DNA of 64,000 nt from an uncultured Bacilli bacterium (GTDB taxonomy: Bacteria > Bacillota_I > Bacilli_A > RF39 > UBA660): assembly GCA_934101645.1 (NCBI GenBank), contig CAKORX010000005.1:1-64000 (forward strand), given 5' to 3'. The position numbers and the translations under genes were made by a program. This document shows positions 25,311 to 34,216 of the stretch, piece by piece. The number at the start of each line of letters is the position of its first letter. Within the stretch, counting starts at the first letter, position 1. The notes beneath the pieces were generated by a model, which searched no databases, was not told where the DNA came from, and worked only from the letters and a program-made list of their open reading frames with translations.

Positions 25311-26141
25311 CTATTCAGTTTTATCATAATTATCTAAAAAACTTTTATATATTCCATTATTTTTTGTTCCCAAAATACAATTTAAATTAACATTATTTAA
25401 AGATGTAAAAATATTATTATCAATATTTGGATTTACTTTTCTTAATTCTTTTATCAAGTTTTTCATTTCTTTTCGTTTACTTAAATTTTCATCAGAAATA
25501 TCACAAGCTTCAGTAAATCTACATGCACAATTTAAAAAAGTTAGATCATTATAATTTTTCCAAGATATAATCGCTTGCTCTTTAACTAAATAAAGTGGTC
25601 TTATAAGTTCTAAGCCTTCATAATTTTCTGAATGTAATTTTGGCATCATAGTTTTAACTTCAGAACCATAAAACATCGAAAGCAAAGTAGTTTCTATTAC
25701 ATCATCAAAATGATGGCCTAAAGCAATTTTATTACAGCCAAGTTCTTTAGCTTTATTATATAAATATCCTCTTCGCATTCTTGCACATAAATAACATGGA
25801 TTACCATTTACATTTGTAGTTACATCAAAAATATTACTTTCAAATATTTCAATCGGAATATTTAATTTTTTGGCATTTTCTTCAATTAACAATCTATTTA
25901 CATTACTATATCCCGGGTCCATAACTACATAATGAGCTATAAAAGGAAACTTTCCATGGCGAATCAATTCTTGAACGCATTTAGCAAGTAAAAATGAATC
26001 CTTTCCACCACTTATACAAACCATAATATTATCATTTTCATTTATTAATTTGTACTCAGTTATTCCTTTAATAAATTTACTCCAAATATCTTTACGATAT
26101 TTAGTAATTATACTTCTTTCGATTTCTAAATATTTTTCCAT
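25311..26141 (-). CDS. TtcA-like tRNA-thiolation PP-loop ATPase
   Basis: About 276 residues of the TtcA/TtuA-type PP-loop family. The ATP pyrophosphatase motif is SGGKDS (44-49 from this start); a CxxC pair in NPCYLCARMRRG and later cysteines (FLNCACRF) are candidates for the Fe-S cluster and sulfur transfer. GHHFDDVIETTLLSMFYG is the conserved segment after the CxxC. TtcA makes 2-thiocytidine at tRNA position 32. The ATG with GGAG seven bases upstream was chosen; a GTG five codons earlier (26156) is possible. It is followed by the UDG-like gene and preceded by an acetyltransferase-like gene. Confidence 0.85.
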   Translation of the reverse strand: MEKYLEIERSIITKYRKDIWSKFIKGITEYKLINENDNIMVCISGGKDSFLLAKCVQELIRHGKFPFIAHYVVMDPGYSNVNRLLIEENAKKLNIPIEIFESNIFDVTTNVNGNPCYLCARMRRGYLYNKAKELGCNKIALGHHFDDVIETTLLSMFYGSEVKTMMPKLHSENYEGLELIRPLYLVKEQAIISWKNYNDLTFLNCACRFTEACDISDENLSKRKEMKNLIKELRKVNPNIDNNIFTSLNNVNLNCILGTKNNGIYKSFLDNYDKTE

Positions 26142-26171
26142 ATTATACTCCACCACTTATTAAAAAAACTA

Positions 26172-26762
26172 TCATTTTGACAGTTTTCTTTTAGAATTTC
26201 TTTCTCTTATATTTTTATCAAATAAATATGTTTTTGCAAGTTGATAGTCTCTAGCAGGTTCTGGTAAAAGCGAATATCCACATTCTTGCGCAGCATTAAA
26301 ATATGGATAATCCGCCTGTGGTACTTCAAATGTTAAAATTTTTAACGTTGGAGAAACAATTTGTAAAGCACTCTCAATATAATGAATTGTGTCTTCATAA
26401 AAAATTTGTCTTGTTTCAGCGTCTAAAGGATACAAAACCACTATTTCACCTACTATAGCATTTTCATTATTTCCACCAGCGCAAACATTAACCCTAGAAT
26501 AAGCAAACGGATGATGGTCATCATCATAAATAGTTAAAAAATGAATATTTTCATCATTTTGTATTGTATCAACAATTTCACCGGCTCTTTTATAGTTTTC
26601 ATCTAAAAAAGATACTTTACTAGACAAATTACCATTTTTGATATTTTTGATTGAAATTCTTCTAAAAATTGAGATACCAAAGTTTTGTTCTAAAAATGCA
26701 TAATAACTTTGCATTATATTAATATAATCTAAATCATTAGGTTTTTTCCAACTATATTCCAT
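26172..26762 (-). CDS. Possible GNAT-like acetyltransferase
   Basis: A 196-residue soluble protein with a strong ribosome-binding site (GGGGGAG). The pattern VGEIVVLYPLDAETRQIFYED in the middle and FNAAQECGYSLLPEPARDY near the end resembles the GNAT fold, where a late N-x-x-a-x-x-x-x-G-(F/Y) segment is common, but the acetyl-CoA-binding Q/R-x-x-G-x-G/A loop is not clear. The name is a guess from fold-like features. It is separated from the TtcA-like gene by 15 to 30 bases and is probably in the same operon. Confidence 0.45.
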   Translation of the reverse strand: MEYSWKKPNDLDYINIMQSYYAFLEQNFGISIFRRISIKNIKNGNLSSKVSFLDENYKRAGEIVDTIQNDENIHFLTIYDDDHHPFAYSRVNVCAGGNNENAIVGEIVVLYPLDAETRQIFYEDTIHYIESALQIVSPTLKILTFEVPQADYPYFNAAQECGYSLLPEPARDYQLAKTYLFDKNIRERNSKRKLSK

Positions 26763-26804
26763 TATTCTCCCCCAATCAACTGACTATATAATAACATATT
26801 TTTT

Positions 26805-26840
26805 AAAAAAATAAAAGAGCATGGACATTGTCAATGCTCT
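26805..26840 (-). terminator. Terminator of the tRNA-Cys transcript
   Basis: AGAGCATTGACA / TGTCCATGCTCT form a stem on the minus strand, followed by TTTTATTTTTTT. It ends the tRNA-Cys transcript before the acetyltransferase-like gene. Confidence 0.8.
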
Positions 26841-26878
26841 AAACCAATCCCTTGATTAATTTTACAATATTTTTAAAA

Positions 26879-26952
26879 TGGAGGAACCGACCAGATTCGA
26901 ACTGGTGCTCAGGGTGTTGCAGACCCACGCCTTACCACTTGGCTACGGTTCC
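26879..26952 (-). tRNA. tRNA-Cys (GCA)
   Basis: 74 bases with encoded CCA. The acceptor stem pairs GGAACCG with CGGTTCC, the discriminator is U as in tRNA-Cys, the T-arm has GTTCGAATC, and the anticodon loop CTGCAAC gives anticodon GCA. Confidence 0.96.
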
Positions 26953-26987
26953 ATAATACATAATATGCTTTCTCTTTAAGCAATATT

Positions 26988-27016
26988 ATTGTATTATATT
27001 TTTTTTTGCATGTCAA
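26988..27016 (-). promoter_or_regulatory. Promoter of tRNA-Cys
   Basis: TTGACA, 17 bases, TACAAT, about 36 bases before the tRNA. It overlaps the 3' end of the upstream membrane-protein gene. Confidence 0.8.
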
Positions 27017-28626
27017 CTTTTTAAGTTAATAATATATTTTTGATTTCTAATAATTACAATTGCTTGAATAACACTTGCATTTTTTATTTTCTTATTAACT
27101 TCAAAAGCTAAAAATTTTGTATTATATGCAGGAGTAACATTATAGTATTCATCACTATACACTTTGTCTCCAACTTTATATTGAATTTTAACAAAATTAT
27201 CTGCAAAAGTACTTATTAGAGAATTACTCATACCATAATTTGTAGTATCATCAATTGAATAATCAATATGTAATGTTAAAATATAATTTCCTAATCTTTT
27301 ACTATCATTTTTTGCAACTATTGCATCATCATAAATATTGCAACTATCTTTATAACATTTTTCATATGTATAAAAATATGTTTTATTTATCTCATATTGT
27401 TCAACTTTTAAATAAGATTTATTTAAATATGTATCCTCAAATGATACTTTTTCTCCAAGTTTAAAATTGCCATTTAGTTTTAAATTTTTAATAAACTTTG
27501 TCTTTAAACTTACATAAATATGTTTTGTAACGGTTTTTTTATTATTTGTAACAGTACCATTATAAATGTCTAGTTTATACCCTTTATGCGCATCGTTTTC
27601 AGCAATTTTATACACTAAAGCAAATGTCCTATCTGTTTTATGTGCAAAAGATGTAACAACATTTTCCGAAGCAAAGTCCACAAAATAAGATGAATCACTT
27701 AATGTTGGTTTAACTATTTTGCTACCATAAGTTAAATTAAATTGATTAAAATCAATTGTTTTTGTATAGCCACTATTATTAACAAGTTTTAATTTTAACA
27801 CAACATAATAATAGCCTTTATCTAAAATGTTTCCTTGGTAATCTAAATTCGTTACCATTGAATCTAAAATAGTTATATTTGTTCCATTATAATTAAATGT
27901 TTTTCCAGTACGGTATGATTGATCATAATTTATATGTCGATTTTTTATGCCAGCACTTATTAAAATTACACCTACAATACTTAAAAATATTATTACAAAC
28001 AATTTATTTTCTTTAATATAATATCCAAATTCCCTCATACTGCGACGGAATTTTCTTTTGTATTTATAACTGTTTAAATTAATATTAACTTCAACTTCTT
28101 CAGAATCTTCAAAACCATAATGTATTTCTTTTAAATCACTTTGGAAGTTAAATTTTTTAATATCGAAGCCAACCGTTCTTATTATACATATTATAAAAAA
28201 TATTATCTGTGGTATTATGTAGATCATTGATAAATCTCTAATACTTCGAGAAAGTCTAGCACTAATTAATTCCTCTACTAAACTGCCTAAAATAGATTTT
28301 ATATATAATAATATAGTAAATGATAATACGTAATAAATTATCATAAATAAATAAACTTTAGTAGGCTTATTTTTGTGTTTCAAAAGATAATATATTGCTC
28401 CTGATAAAAATATAATTAAAAGCAAAATAATAAATAAATATGAAGGAGTGTATGTTTCTCCGAGGCCAAGAATTACATTCGTATTATAATTATTTTTTAC
28501 ATAGTCAATAAAAAATCTAATTATAAGAGTTGTTCTATATATTACAAAGCCAATCAAAAAAGATAGAATCAAATGAATAATTCTAAAACGTTTAATTAAA
28601 AATGCATAAGGCTTTTTTAGTATCAC
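27013..28626 (-). CDS. Multi-pass membrane protein with a large extracytoplasmic C-terminal domain
   Basis: A 537-residue protein. About four membrane segments lie in the first 160 residues, a basic cytoplasmic stretch (KYKRKFRRSM) follows, then a fifth segment (about 207-227) and ~310 extracytoplasmic residues. That domain starts with a DUF4352-like beta-sandwich pattern (GKTFNYNGTNITILDSMV, then GYYYVVLKLKLVNNSGY), typical of Firmicute exported proteins. GTG start after GGTGA. No function can be assigned. It is the last gene of a minus-strand run that includes LysM, PH-like and RDD proteins. Confidence 0.65.
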   Translation of the reverse strand: MILKKPYAFLIKRFRIIHLILSFLIGFVIYRTTLIIRFFIDYVKNNYNTNVILGLGETYTPSYLFIILLLIIFLSGAIYYLLKHKNKPTKVYLFMIIYYVLSFTILLYIKSILGSLVEELISARLSRSIRDLSMIYIIPQIIFFIICIIRTVGFDIKKFNFQSDLKEIHYGFEDSEEVEVNINLNSYKYKRKFRRSMREFGYYIKENKLFVIIFLSIVGVILISAGIKNRHINYDQSYRTGKTFNYNGTNITILDSMVTNLDYQGNILDKGYYYVVLKLKLVNNSGYTKTIDFNQFNLTYGSKIVKPTLSDSSYFVDFASENVVTSFAHKTDRTFALVYKIAENDAHKGYKLDIYNGTVTNNKKTVTKHIYVSLKTKFIKNLKLNGNFKLGEKVSFEDTYLNKSYLKVEQYEINKTYFYTYEKCYKDSCNIYDDAIVAKNDSKRLGNYILTLHIDYSIDDTTNYGMSNSLISTFADNFVKIQYKVGDKVYSDEYYNVTPAYNTKFLAFEVNKKIKNASVIQAIVIIRNQKYIINLKS

Positions 28627-28652
28627 TCTATTTCACCATATTAATTGTATCA

Positions 28653-28679
28653 CAAAAAAAAAATGGTGCATAGACCATT
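28653..28679 (-). terminator. Terminator after the LysM gene
   Basis: AATGGT and ACCATT around a short loop, then ten T on the minus strand. It abuts the LysM gene stop and sits upstream of the membrane-protein gene. Confidence 0.7.
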
Positions 28680-28682
28680 ATT

Positions 28683-29135
28683 TTATTTTCTTTGAGAAAC
28701 TAATATTTGACCCGGTAATAAATATATCGTTTCATTTTCTTTGATTACTGCTTCCTTATTTTTTTTAAACATATCACTAACAGTTTCTAAGGTGTCTCCT
28801 TCAGCAGTTACATAATAACTATAGCCTGATACTGGTAATAATATTACTTGATTTTGATAAATATAATCATCCATATTAAGACCATTAATTGAAGCAAGTA
28901 AACTTGGATTAATATTATATTTTTTACTTATTCCATAAAGTGTATCGCCCTTATTAATCGTATATGTATCAAAATATTTTGCTTTATTTTTTGGTACTAT
29001 TATATCCATTCCCTCTCTTAAAGATTCGCTGTAATATAAATTATTTAAGTCTTCAATATATTCTTTATTTGTATGAAACATTCTAGCTATATCATCTATA
29101 GTTTCATTTGATTTAACACGATATTTTTCAAACAT
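28683..29135 (-). CDS. Three-LysM protein
   Basis: 150 residues forming three LysM modules: YRVKSNETIDDIARMF, then YTINKGDTLYGISKKYNI, then YYVTAEGDTLETVSDMF. The modules end in I-V-P, L-L-P and L-V-S. The protein has no signal peptide, membrane segment or enzyme domain. LysM binds peptidoglycan sugars; signal-less LysM-only proteins such as SafA and related coat proteins act at the spore surface. A spore role is inference from the absence of a signal peptide and from sporulation genes nearby. AGGAGTGAT precedes the ATG. Confidence 0.85.
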   Translation of the reverse strand: MFEKYRVKSNETIDDIARMFHTNKEYIEDLNNLYYSESLREGMDIIVPKNKAKYFDTYTINKGDTLYGISKKYNINPSLLASINGLNMDDYIYQNQVILLPVSGYSYYVTAEGDTLETVSDMFKKNKEAVIKENETIYLLPGQILVSQRK

Positions 29136-29182
29136 ATTTAAAAATCACTCCTAATTTAAAATATGTAATATATTCAAAAATG

Positions 29183-30223
29183 CTAATCAAATACGTAAAT
29201 ATTACTATAATTAAAGTTCCATTCGCTATAAGAAAGAAGTTTACTTATATTATTTTTATCTGCATAATACATAGAATCATTTGATATGAAATAACAATTG
29301 TTATCATCACTTTTTACTATTTTTGACACTTTCATATCAGTAATTTTTATTCTATTTACTGGTGTAACATAATAAAGAATTTCATTATCTAACTGATAGT
29401 AAAAATCTTTTTTTATAATAAAGCTAACATTTCCTTTATCAAGTTTATTTTTACTTATTTTTTTCCAAGAATTATTATCATATATTCCATAAGACGTATT
29501 TTGAATAAAGTTTTTAAATGGATTAATTTTATACTCAATATTTTCTTGCATATCATATAAATAAATATACTTTTTATGCTTACCTAAAAAATAACTATTA
29601 AAATATACATTGCTATCAAGATTTACTACCTTTATTTTGTTATTTGAGGTATTTAGCAAATGCATTTTATTAAAATAATATTTATTACTATAATCGGCCA
29701 CTAAAATATAATTATCAAATGTATATACTAAATCTATATCGTATAAATCTTTTTCAAATAATTTAATAATCTCCTTATTTTTTTTATTAATGTTAATAAA
29801 ACCTGTATAATTCCATATGTAATAATTTGCTTTATATTCATATATATCTATATTTTTAAAATTATCAATAGCATTTTTTTCAAAATTTTCATTATAATAT
29901 ATACTTTTATATTCATTATTATCTTTATTTATATAAAAATCATCGATATCATAAGTTTTAATTTTTAATAAATTATTTTCTTTTATTATTTTTGATATTT
30001 GTCTATGTTTATTATAGTATTTATCTTTTACAGCATATACATAATCTCCGTTTTCATTTTGTAAGATAAATGAATAAATTTTGTCTTTTTTATCATACTT
30101 TTCTGTAATATTATAGCCATCAACATTATAACTATTTTTATAGTTTTTTGGTATAAAATATATTATTAAAAATAAAGTAAAAATCGCTAATAAAAAAAAT
30201 ATGAAAGAACTCAATTTTTTCAT
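29183..30223 (-). CDS. Membrane-anchored extracytoplasmic protein of unknown function
   Basis: A 346-residue protein with an N-terminal membrane segment (about residues 7-25) that is either an anchor or an uncleaved signal; no lipobox. The remaining ~320 residues are unusually rich in Tyr, Asn, Lys and Ile and have repeated short beta segments (for example NYILVADYSNKYYFN and YIYLYDMQENIEYKI), suggesting a beta-propeller-like fold. Its ATG overlaps the stop of the PH-like gene by four bases (ATGA), so the two are coupled. I do not recognise the family. Confidence 0.65.
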   Translation of the reverse strand: MKKLSSFIFFLLAIFTLFLIIYFIPKNYKNSYNVDGYNITEKYDKKDKIYSFILQNENGDYVYAVKDKYYNKHRQISKIIKENNLLKIKTYDIDDFYINKDNNEYKSIYYNENFEKNAIDNFKNIDIYEYKANYYIWNYTGFININKKNKEIIKLFEKDLYDIDLVYTFDNYILVADYSNKYYFNKMHLLNTSNNKIKVVNLDSNVYFNSYFLGKHKKYIYLYDMQENIEYKINPFKNFIQNTSYGIYDNNSWKKISKNKLDKGNVSFIIKKDFYYQLDNEILYYVTPVNRIKITDMKVSKIVKSDDNNCYFISNDSMYYADKNNISKLLSYSEWNFNYSNIYVFD

Positions 30224-30657
30224 ATATTACGCTCTTTATATTTTTGTTTTTCTTTCATCATAAATTCTGATATTTCAGTTTCTATATCATCTAAAGAACT
30301 TTTTGACAAATTTGATATAGTAACAACTTCTTTAACAGTATCAATTGTTATTTTGCCAAATAAAAGGCCTTTATAAATACGCATGTCGTTATATAAGTCT
30401 GGAGTTATTTGTGTATAAATGCTACCAAAAACAACTCTTTTTTGACCTATTAAAAGTCTTTTATTAGTAAGAACCACAACACATGTTGTAAATAAATCAT
30501 ACCAATCCTCATTCTTTTGGCCACAAAAAACATATAAAACTTCTTCTCCTGGGTTAATATAGCCTTCTACGACATCGCAATGTTTTTTTAAACGCCATGC
30601 GATAGTTCCAGGATATTTTTGCTTAAACTCTAAAGCTTTTTCATAAACAATGCTCAT
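30220..30657 (-). CDS. Bacterial PH-domain-like protein
   Basis: A 145-residue soluble protein. The core PGEEVLYVFCGQ, then VVVLTNKRLLIGQKR, then ITIDTVKEVVTI fits the bPH (YokE/PH-like) pattern, in which a strand with T-N-x-R-(L/I) is followed by a final helix. It lies between an RDD membrane protein (one-base stop/start overlap) and the single-pass protein (ATGA overlap), so these three are one operon, probably acting at the membrane. What it binds is unknown. Confidence 0.7.
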   Translation of the reverse strand: MSIVYEKALEFKQKYPGTIAWRLKKHCDVVEGYINPGEEVLYVFCGQKNEDWYDLFTTCVVVLTNKRLLIGQKRVVFGSIYTQITPDLYNDMRIYKGLLFGKITIDTVKEVVTISNLSKSSLDDIETEISEFMMKEKQKYKERNI

Positions 30658-31289
30658 TATACTTCTCCTTTTTTTACTTCTAAAATCTTTGTATTAGAAA
30701 GTTTATCATGAATTGATTCCTTATTATATAAGAATACTACATCAATATAACAGTAAATCATAAATATAATTGTTATAGCTAAATTTAAATAAAAATAGGT
30801 AAAACCTTTAAATAAAAAGACTACAATTACTAATAAAATACTGGTTAATGGTGTATATAATACAATACTTGTCCAAATTGGATAAAATAAAGCTCTTACT
30901 AATAAATTGTGAAATTTAAGTTTTCCTTTTTTACTACAGATTTTTAACTTGCATATTTTTTTCCCAATAGTTTGACCATTAAATAAAAGTGGAAATGCTA
31001 TAAAATAAGCTAATATAGTAATTATTTCAATAATCGAAGTACTTATTGAATATTTTGATAAATCGTGCATTATATTGATGTATTCTTTGTTGAAAAGTTG
31101 TTTATAACTGATATTTTCGTTATTTTCTATGTTTTCAGCATAATAAGTTTTAAACTTTTCACTAGTTTCTAAATATTTTGATGTATAAGGATTTAAAATT
31201 TTAATTTGACTAATTAATGTAACAAGTACTGATACTATTAATAAATCAATTAAATATGCTGTAAATCTTTTAAAATTAATACTTTTCAT
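30657..31289 (-). CDS. RDD-family membrane protein
   Basis: A 210-residue protein with about four membrane segments and the RDD signatures: KRFTAYLIDLLIV at the N-terminus, GQTIGKKICKLKI in the middle and a late ESIHDKLSNTKI (the D-x-x-S/T motif). It has a longer than usual extracytoplasmic loop after the first segment (about 60 residues). Some RDD proteins help Na+ or other cation export; others are unassigned. It is first in the RDD, PH-like, single-pass protein operon. Confidence 0.85.
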   Translation of the reverse strand: MKSINFKRFTAYLIDLLIVSVLVTLISQIKILNPYTSKYLETSEKFKTYYAENIENNENISYKQLFNKEYINIMHDLSKYSISTSIIEIITILAYFIAFPLLFNGQTIGKKICKLKICSKKGKLKFHNLLVRALFYPIWTSIVLYTPLTSILLVIVVFLFKGFTYFYLNLAITIIFMIYCYIDVVFLYNKESIHDKLSNTKILEVKKGEV

Positions 31290-31299
31290 ATTGCTCCTT

Positions 31300-31330
31300 T
31301 ATAAAACAAAAGAAACTATTACTAGTTTCT
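31300..31330 (-). terminator. Terminator after the HtrA-like protease gene
   Basis: AGAAACTA and TAGTTTCT around a four-base loop, followed by TTTGTTTTA on the minus strand. The stem overlaps the protease stop codon. Confidence 0.75.
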
Positions 31331-32426
31331 AATATGTTTTCGAATTAGACCCTAAAGTAACGTTTGATTTAAGAGTTTTGCCATCTCTAATGTACGTAAT
31401 TGTAACTTTATCACCTACACCATAATTATACAAATAATATCTTAAATATGCAACACTTGTTACTTCATCATCATTAAGTTTAACAATTATATCTTTACTT
31501 TGAAGTCCGGCTTTTGCCGCAGGAGAGCCTTTTTCCACATCAACAACAATAACACCTTTAGTAATATTGTTTTCTTTGATTAAATTATAAAATTGTGGAT
31601 AGTTATCTGAAACATTTACCATTGATATTCCTAGGTAAGGCTGAGTAATTTTTTCTCCACTTATTAATTTTTCAGCATAAGATATTGCAGTTTCAATAGG
31701 AATAGCAAATCCCATGCCTTCAACAGATTCTGCTACAAGCTTTAACGACGTAATTCCCACAACTTCACCATTAGCATTACAAAGTGGTCCACCACTATTA
31801 CCAGAGTTTATTGCTGCATCAGTTTGTAAAACTTTCATTACATAATCACCATTATTAGAAAGTTTAACTTCAACCATTCTATCTTTTCCAGAAATAATTC
31901 CCCTTGTAACAGTCCAAGAATAAACACTATCAAGTGGCGCTCCAACTGCAAAGGAAGTATCTCCAACTCTTAATGCATCACTGTTACCAATTTGTGCTAC
32001 AGAAATAATTTCCTTTTTACTTACTTTCAAAACTGCTATATCAGATAATGCATCAGTACCCACTATTTCAGTTTTTTTAATCTTTCCATCAGTAAATGTA
32101 ACGTTTACTTCATCACCACTTTCAATAACATGGTTATTTGTTAAAATATATGCATTATCTTTTTCAGTTTTATAAACAAAACCAGTACCACTTGCAATCA
32201 TTGTGCCATTTTGATATGTGGCAACAATAACAACGGAATCATATACTTTTTCAACAGCATCAGCAATTCCAGTATCCGTTACAGTAACATTTTTTTCAAG
32301 TTTTGTAACACTTGAATTTATTATTGCAGGATATTTATACATTATTCCATACATAATTAAACATCCAACAAAAAACATAACTATGCAAAGTATAATACTT
32401 TTGCTTTTACTTTCTTTTTGAATCAT
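31329..32426 (-). CDS. htrA: HtrA/DegP-type serine protease with PDZ domain
   Basis: A 365-residue protein: N-terminal membrane anchor (about 9-30), a trypsin-like domain with catalytic His99 (LTNNHVI), Asp129 (LSDIAVLK) and Ser211 (GNSGGPL), then one PDZ domain (about 265-355). This is the single-PDZ HtrA layout of Firmicutes, active outside the membrane on misfolded proteins. Its ATG is three bases after the stop of the Abi_2 gene, whose last codons hold its ribosome-binding site (AAAGGATGG), so the two are co-expressed. Regulation beyond that is not visible. Confidence 0.93.
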   Translation of the reverse strand: MIQKESKSKSIILCIVMFFVGCLIMYGIMYKYPAIINSSVTKLEKNVTVTDTGIADAVEKVYDSVVIVATYQNGTMIASGTGFVYKTEKDNAYILTNNHVIESGDEVNVTFTDGKIKKTEIVGTDALSDIAVLKVSKKEIISVAQIGNSDALRVGDTSFAVGAPLDSVYSWTVTRGIISGKDRMVEVKLSNNGDYVMKVLQTDAAINSGNSGGPLCNANGEVVGITSLKLVAESVEGMGFAIPIETAISYAEKLISGEKITQPYLGISMVNVSDNYPQFYNLIKENNITKGVIVVDVEKGSPAAKAGLQSKDIIVKLNDDEVTSVAYLRYYLYNYGVGDKVTITYIRDGKTLKSNVTLGSNSKTY

Positions 32427-32428
32427 CG

Positions 32429-33358
32429 TTAATCCATCCTTTCAATTTCTTTATAGTTTACCGGAAACCCCATAGCATCTAACACTTTATCAATATCTAT
32501 AGAATGAAGCTTACCAGAAAGTCTATCTAATTCATATTCAATTTCCTTAATAAATAAATTAAAATCATCTTTATTTAGTATTCTTTTTAAAATAATAATT
32601 AATGCAAATAAATCATTTTTTCCATAAATATACTCACCATCCATTTTAGGAATATTTAATAATTTATGATAAATAGTATTTCCTATAACAATTTGAGTTT
32701 TGTTATTATAGCAAATATCTTCGTGAGCACATAAATTACGATAATTAGCAAGTATTGGCAAATAACTTTGAAAACTATCAATATCAATCTTAAAAATATC
32801 CGCTATTTCTTTTTTATCTTCATTTTGAAGTATTGTATATAGCTCACCAACAATACCAAACGATAATACCTTTACAACAACCCATAAAGGTATGTAACCA
32901 TAATTATCAATAAAATGACTTGTGGCAGAATGTTGTTTACCATTAATACTTATTTGTCTTTTCATTTTATGAATAAGATCATTTATTTGTCTATTTCTTG
33001 AACTATCATGAACAAAATTATTTTTATTTAAGTAATTTTTTTCTTTGTACCCATGATTTTTACTCATTACATAAGCCATTATACTCTTCAGATTATTTTC
33101 AAAAACTAAAATATTTTTAAATAATATATTTCTAAGTTGTCTATCAAATAAAAACATTGAGTAAAGTTCCTCGAAAGAAGTTCCCGAATTGAATCTTCTA
33201 TCAGATAAAGACTTAACAAACAAAAAACGATAACCAGTTAAAAAAAAGTAATTTTCTCTAAGAAGAATAGATTTAGCATATTCAATATCATTTATAACTA
33301 AACCTTTTTCTTTTAAAATTTGAACCTGTTCATCTAAAGTTTTAAATGTTTTTTCCAC
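32429..33358 (-). CDS. Abi_2 (AbiD/AbiF-like) HEPN-type abortive-infection protein
   Basis: About 309 residues of the Abi_2 family: FKTLDEQVQILKEKGLVI at the N-terminus (the family's start) and RENYFFLTGYRFLF, FDRQLRNILF, HFIDNYGYIPLWVVVKVLSFG. Near the end, YRNLCAHED contains the HEPN R-x4-H ribonuclease-like motif (R to H five apart). Abi proteins stop phage by killing or arresting the infected cell, probably by RNA cleavage. The second GTG with AGGTGAT upstream is preferred; a GTG three codons earlier (33367) is possible. It follows cwlD and overlaps functionally with HtrA downstream by tight spacing. Confidence 0.88.
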   Translation of the reverse strand: MEKTFKTLDEQVQILKEKGLVINDIEYAKSILLRENYFFLTGYRFLFVKSLSDRRFNSGTSFEELYSMFLFDRQLRNILFKNILVFENNLKSIMAYVMSKNHGYKEKNYLNKNNFVHDSSRNRQINDLIHKMKRQISINGKQHSATSHFIDNYGYIPLWVVVKVLSFGIVGELYTILQNEDKKEIADIFKIDIDSFQSYLPILANYRNLCAHEDICYNNKTQIVIGNTIYHKLLNIPKMDGEYIYGKNDLFALIIILKRILNKDDFNLFIKEIEYELDRLSGKLHSIDIDKVLDAMGFPVNYKEIERMD

Positions 33359-33420
33359 TGCTATCACCTTTTTATTATATAAATAATTATAACATAAATA
33401 TAATTATTTACCACCATTAT

Positions 33421-34071
33421 TTAAGAAAAATATTTTACGATTCCATTTGCAACAATTTTAGCAAATTTTTGTTGATAATTTGTTGTTATAAGCTTATTTC
33501 TTTCTTCTTCATTTGATAAAAAACCACATTCAATTAGTACACCAGAAATTTTTAGTTTCGAATACATATAAGTTTCTTTAGGAATAAGTTTTACTTTTCT
33601 TGAGGTATTTAAATTATTATTTAGTTCTTTTTGAATAATATTTGCTAAATAAATGTTTTTTCCATTATAAAAAACTTGAGGGCCATAATATTTAGTATCA
33701 TTTAAATAATTTAAATGTATTGAAACATAAATATTGGCATCACTATTGTTAATAAAACTTATCCGATTATCAAAATCACTTTTCTTTCTATAAACTGCAT
33801 TAGGACTAGATAAATCATAATCTCCACTTCGAGTTAATTGAACACTAGCGCCCTTTTTTTCTAGTTCATCTTTTAAATATAAACTTATTTTTAAATTTAT
33901 ATCTTTTTCATAAATTTCATTATATATTGTGCCAGGATCTAAATAACCATGGCCTGGATCAATTACTATACTTTTACCTAAAAGATATAATTCATCTTTA
34001 CTATTCACCGAACAAATAAATATTGTAAAAAAAGAAAATGTTAAAATAATATAATACTGATATTTTTTCAT
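33421..34071 (-). CDS. cwlD: CwlD-like N-acetylmuramoyl-L-alanine amidase
   Basis: A 216-residue Amidase_3 protein with an N-terminal signal or anchor (about 5-23). Zinc and catalytic residues are in VIDPGHGYLDPG, SIHLNYL and IECGFLSN. Size and layout (signal, short linker, single amidase domain) match CwlD, which with PdaA makes muramic-delta-lactam in the spore cortex. No Shine-Dalgarno is seen; TATAAT ends five bases before the ATG, so the mRNA may be leaderless. It lies upstream of Abi_2 and downstream of the 31-residue frame. Confidence 0.85.
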   Translation of the reverse strand: MKKYQYYIILTFSFFTIFICSVNSKDELYLLGKSIVIDPGHGYLDPGTIYNEIYEKDINLKISLYLKDELEKKGASVQLTRSGDYDLSSPNAVYRKKSDFDNRISFINNSDANIYVSIHLNYLNDTKYYGPQVFYNGKNIYLANIIQKELNNNLNTSRKVKLIPKETYMYSKLKISGVLIECGFLSNEEERNKLITTNYQQKFAKIVANGIVKYFS

Positions 34072-34076
34072 ACTAA

Positions 34077-34082
34077 ATTATA
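34077..34082 (-). promoter_or_regulatory. -10 element close to the cwlD-like ATG
   Basis: TATAAT ends five bases before the ATG, so transcription would start about at the start codon. No clear -35 (TTTTTA region) is present. Confidence 0.4.
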
Positions 34083-34119
34083 TTTAACATTTTCAATTTA
34101 AAAACTTAATTATTCATAA

Positions 34120-34215
34120 TTATTTCTGACTTTTAGTTTTTTTTAAAATCTTTCTAATAAATTTACTAATTTTATAGTTTTCCTCTTTAATATTTTTTTC
34201 TTTATTTGTTAACAT
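34120..34215 (-). CDS. Small basic protein (31 residues) coupled to the upstream large gene
   Basis: AAGGAG lies at the very end of the upstream 715-residue gene, whose TAG is followed by one base and then this ATG. The product, MLTNKEKNIKEENYKISKFI then a basic Lys/Arg end, is 31 residues and charged, with an amphipathic helix pattern. Coupling and the strong ribosome-binding site favour translation; no family is known to me. Confidence 0.5.
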   Translation of the reverse strand: MLTNKEKNIKEENYKISKFIRKILKKTKSQK

Positions 34216-34216
34216 T

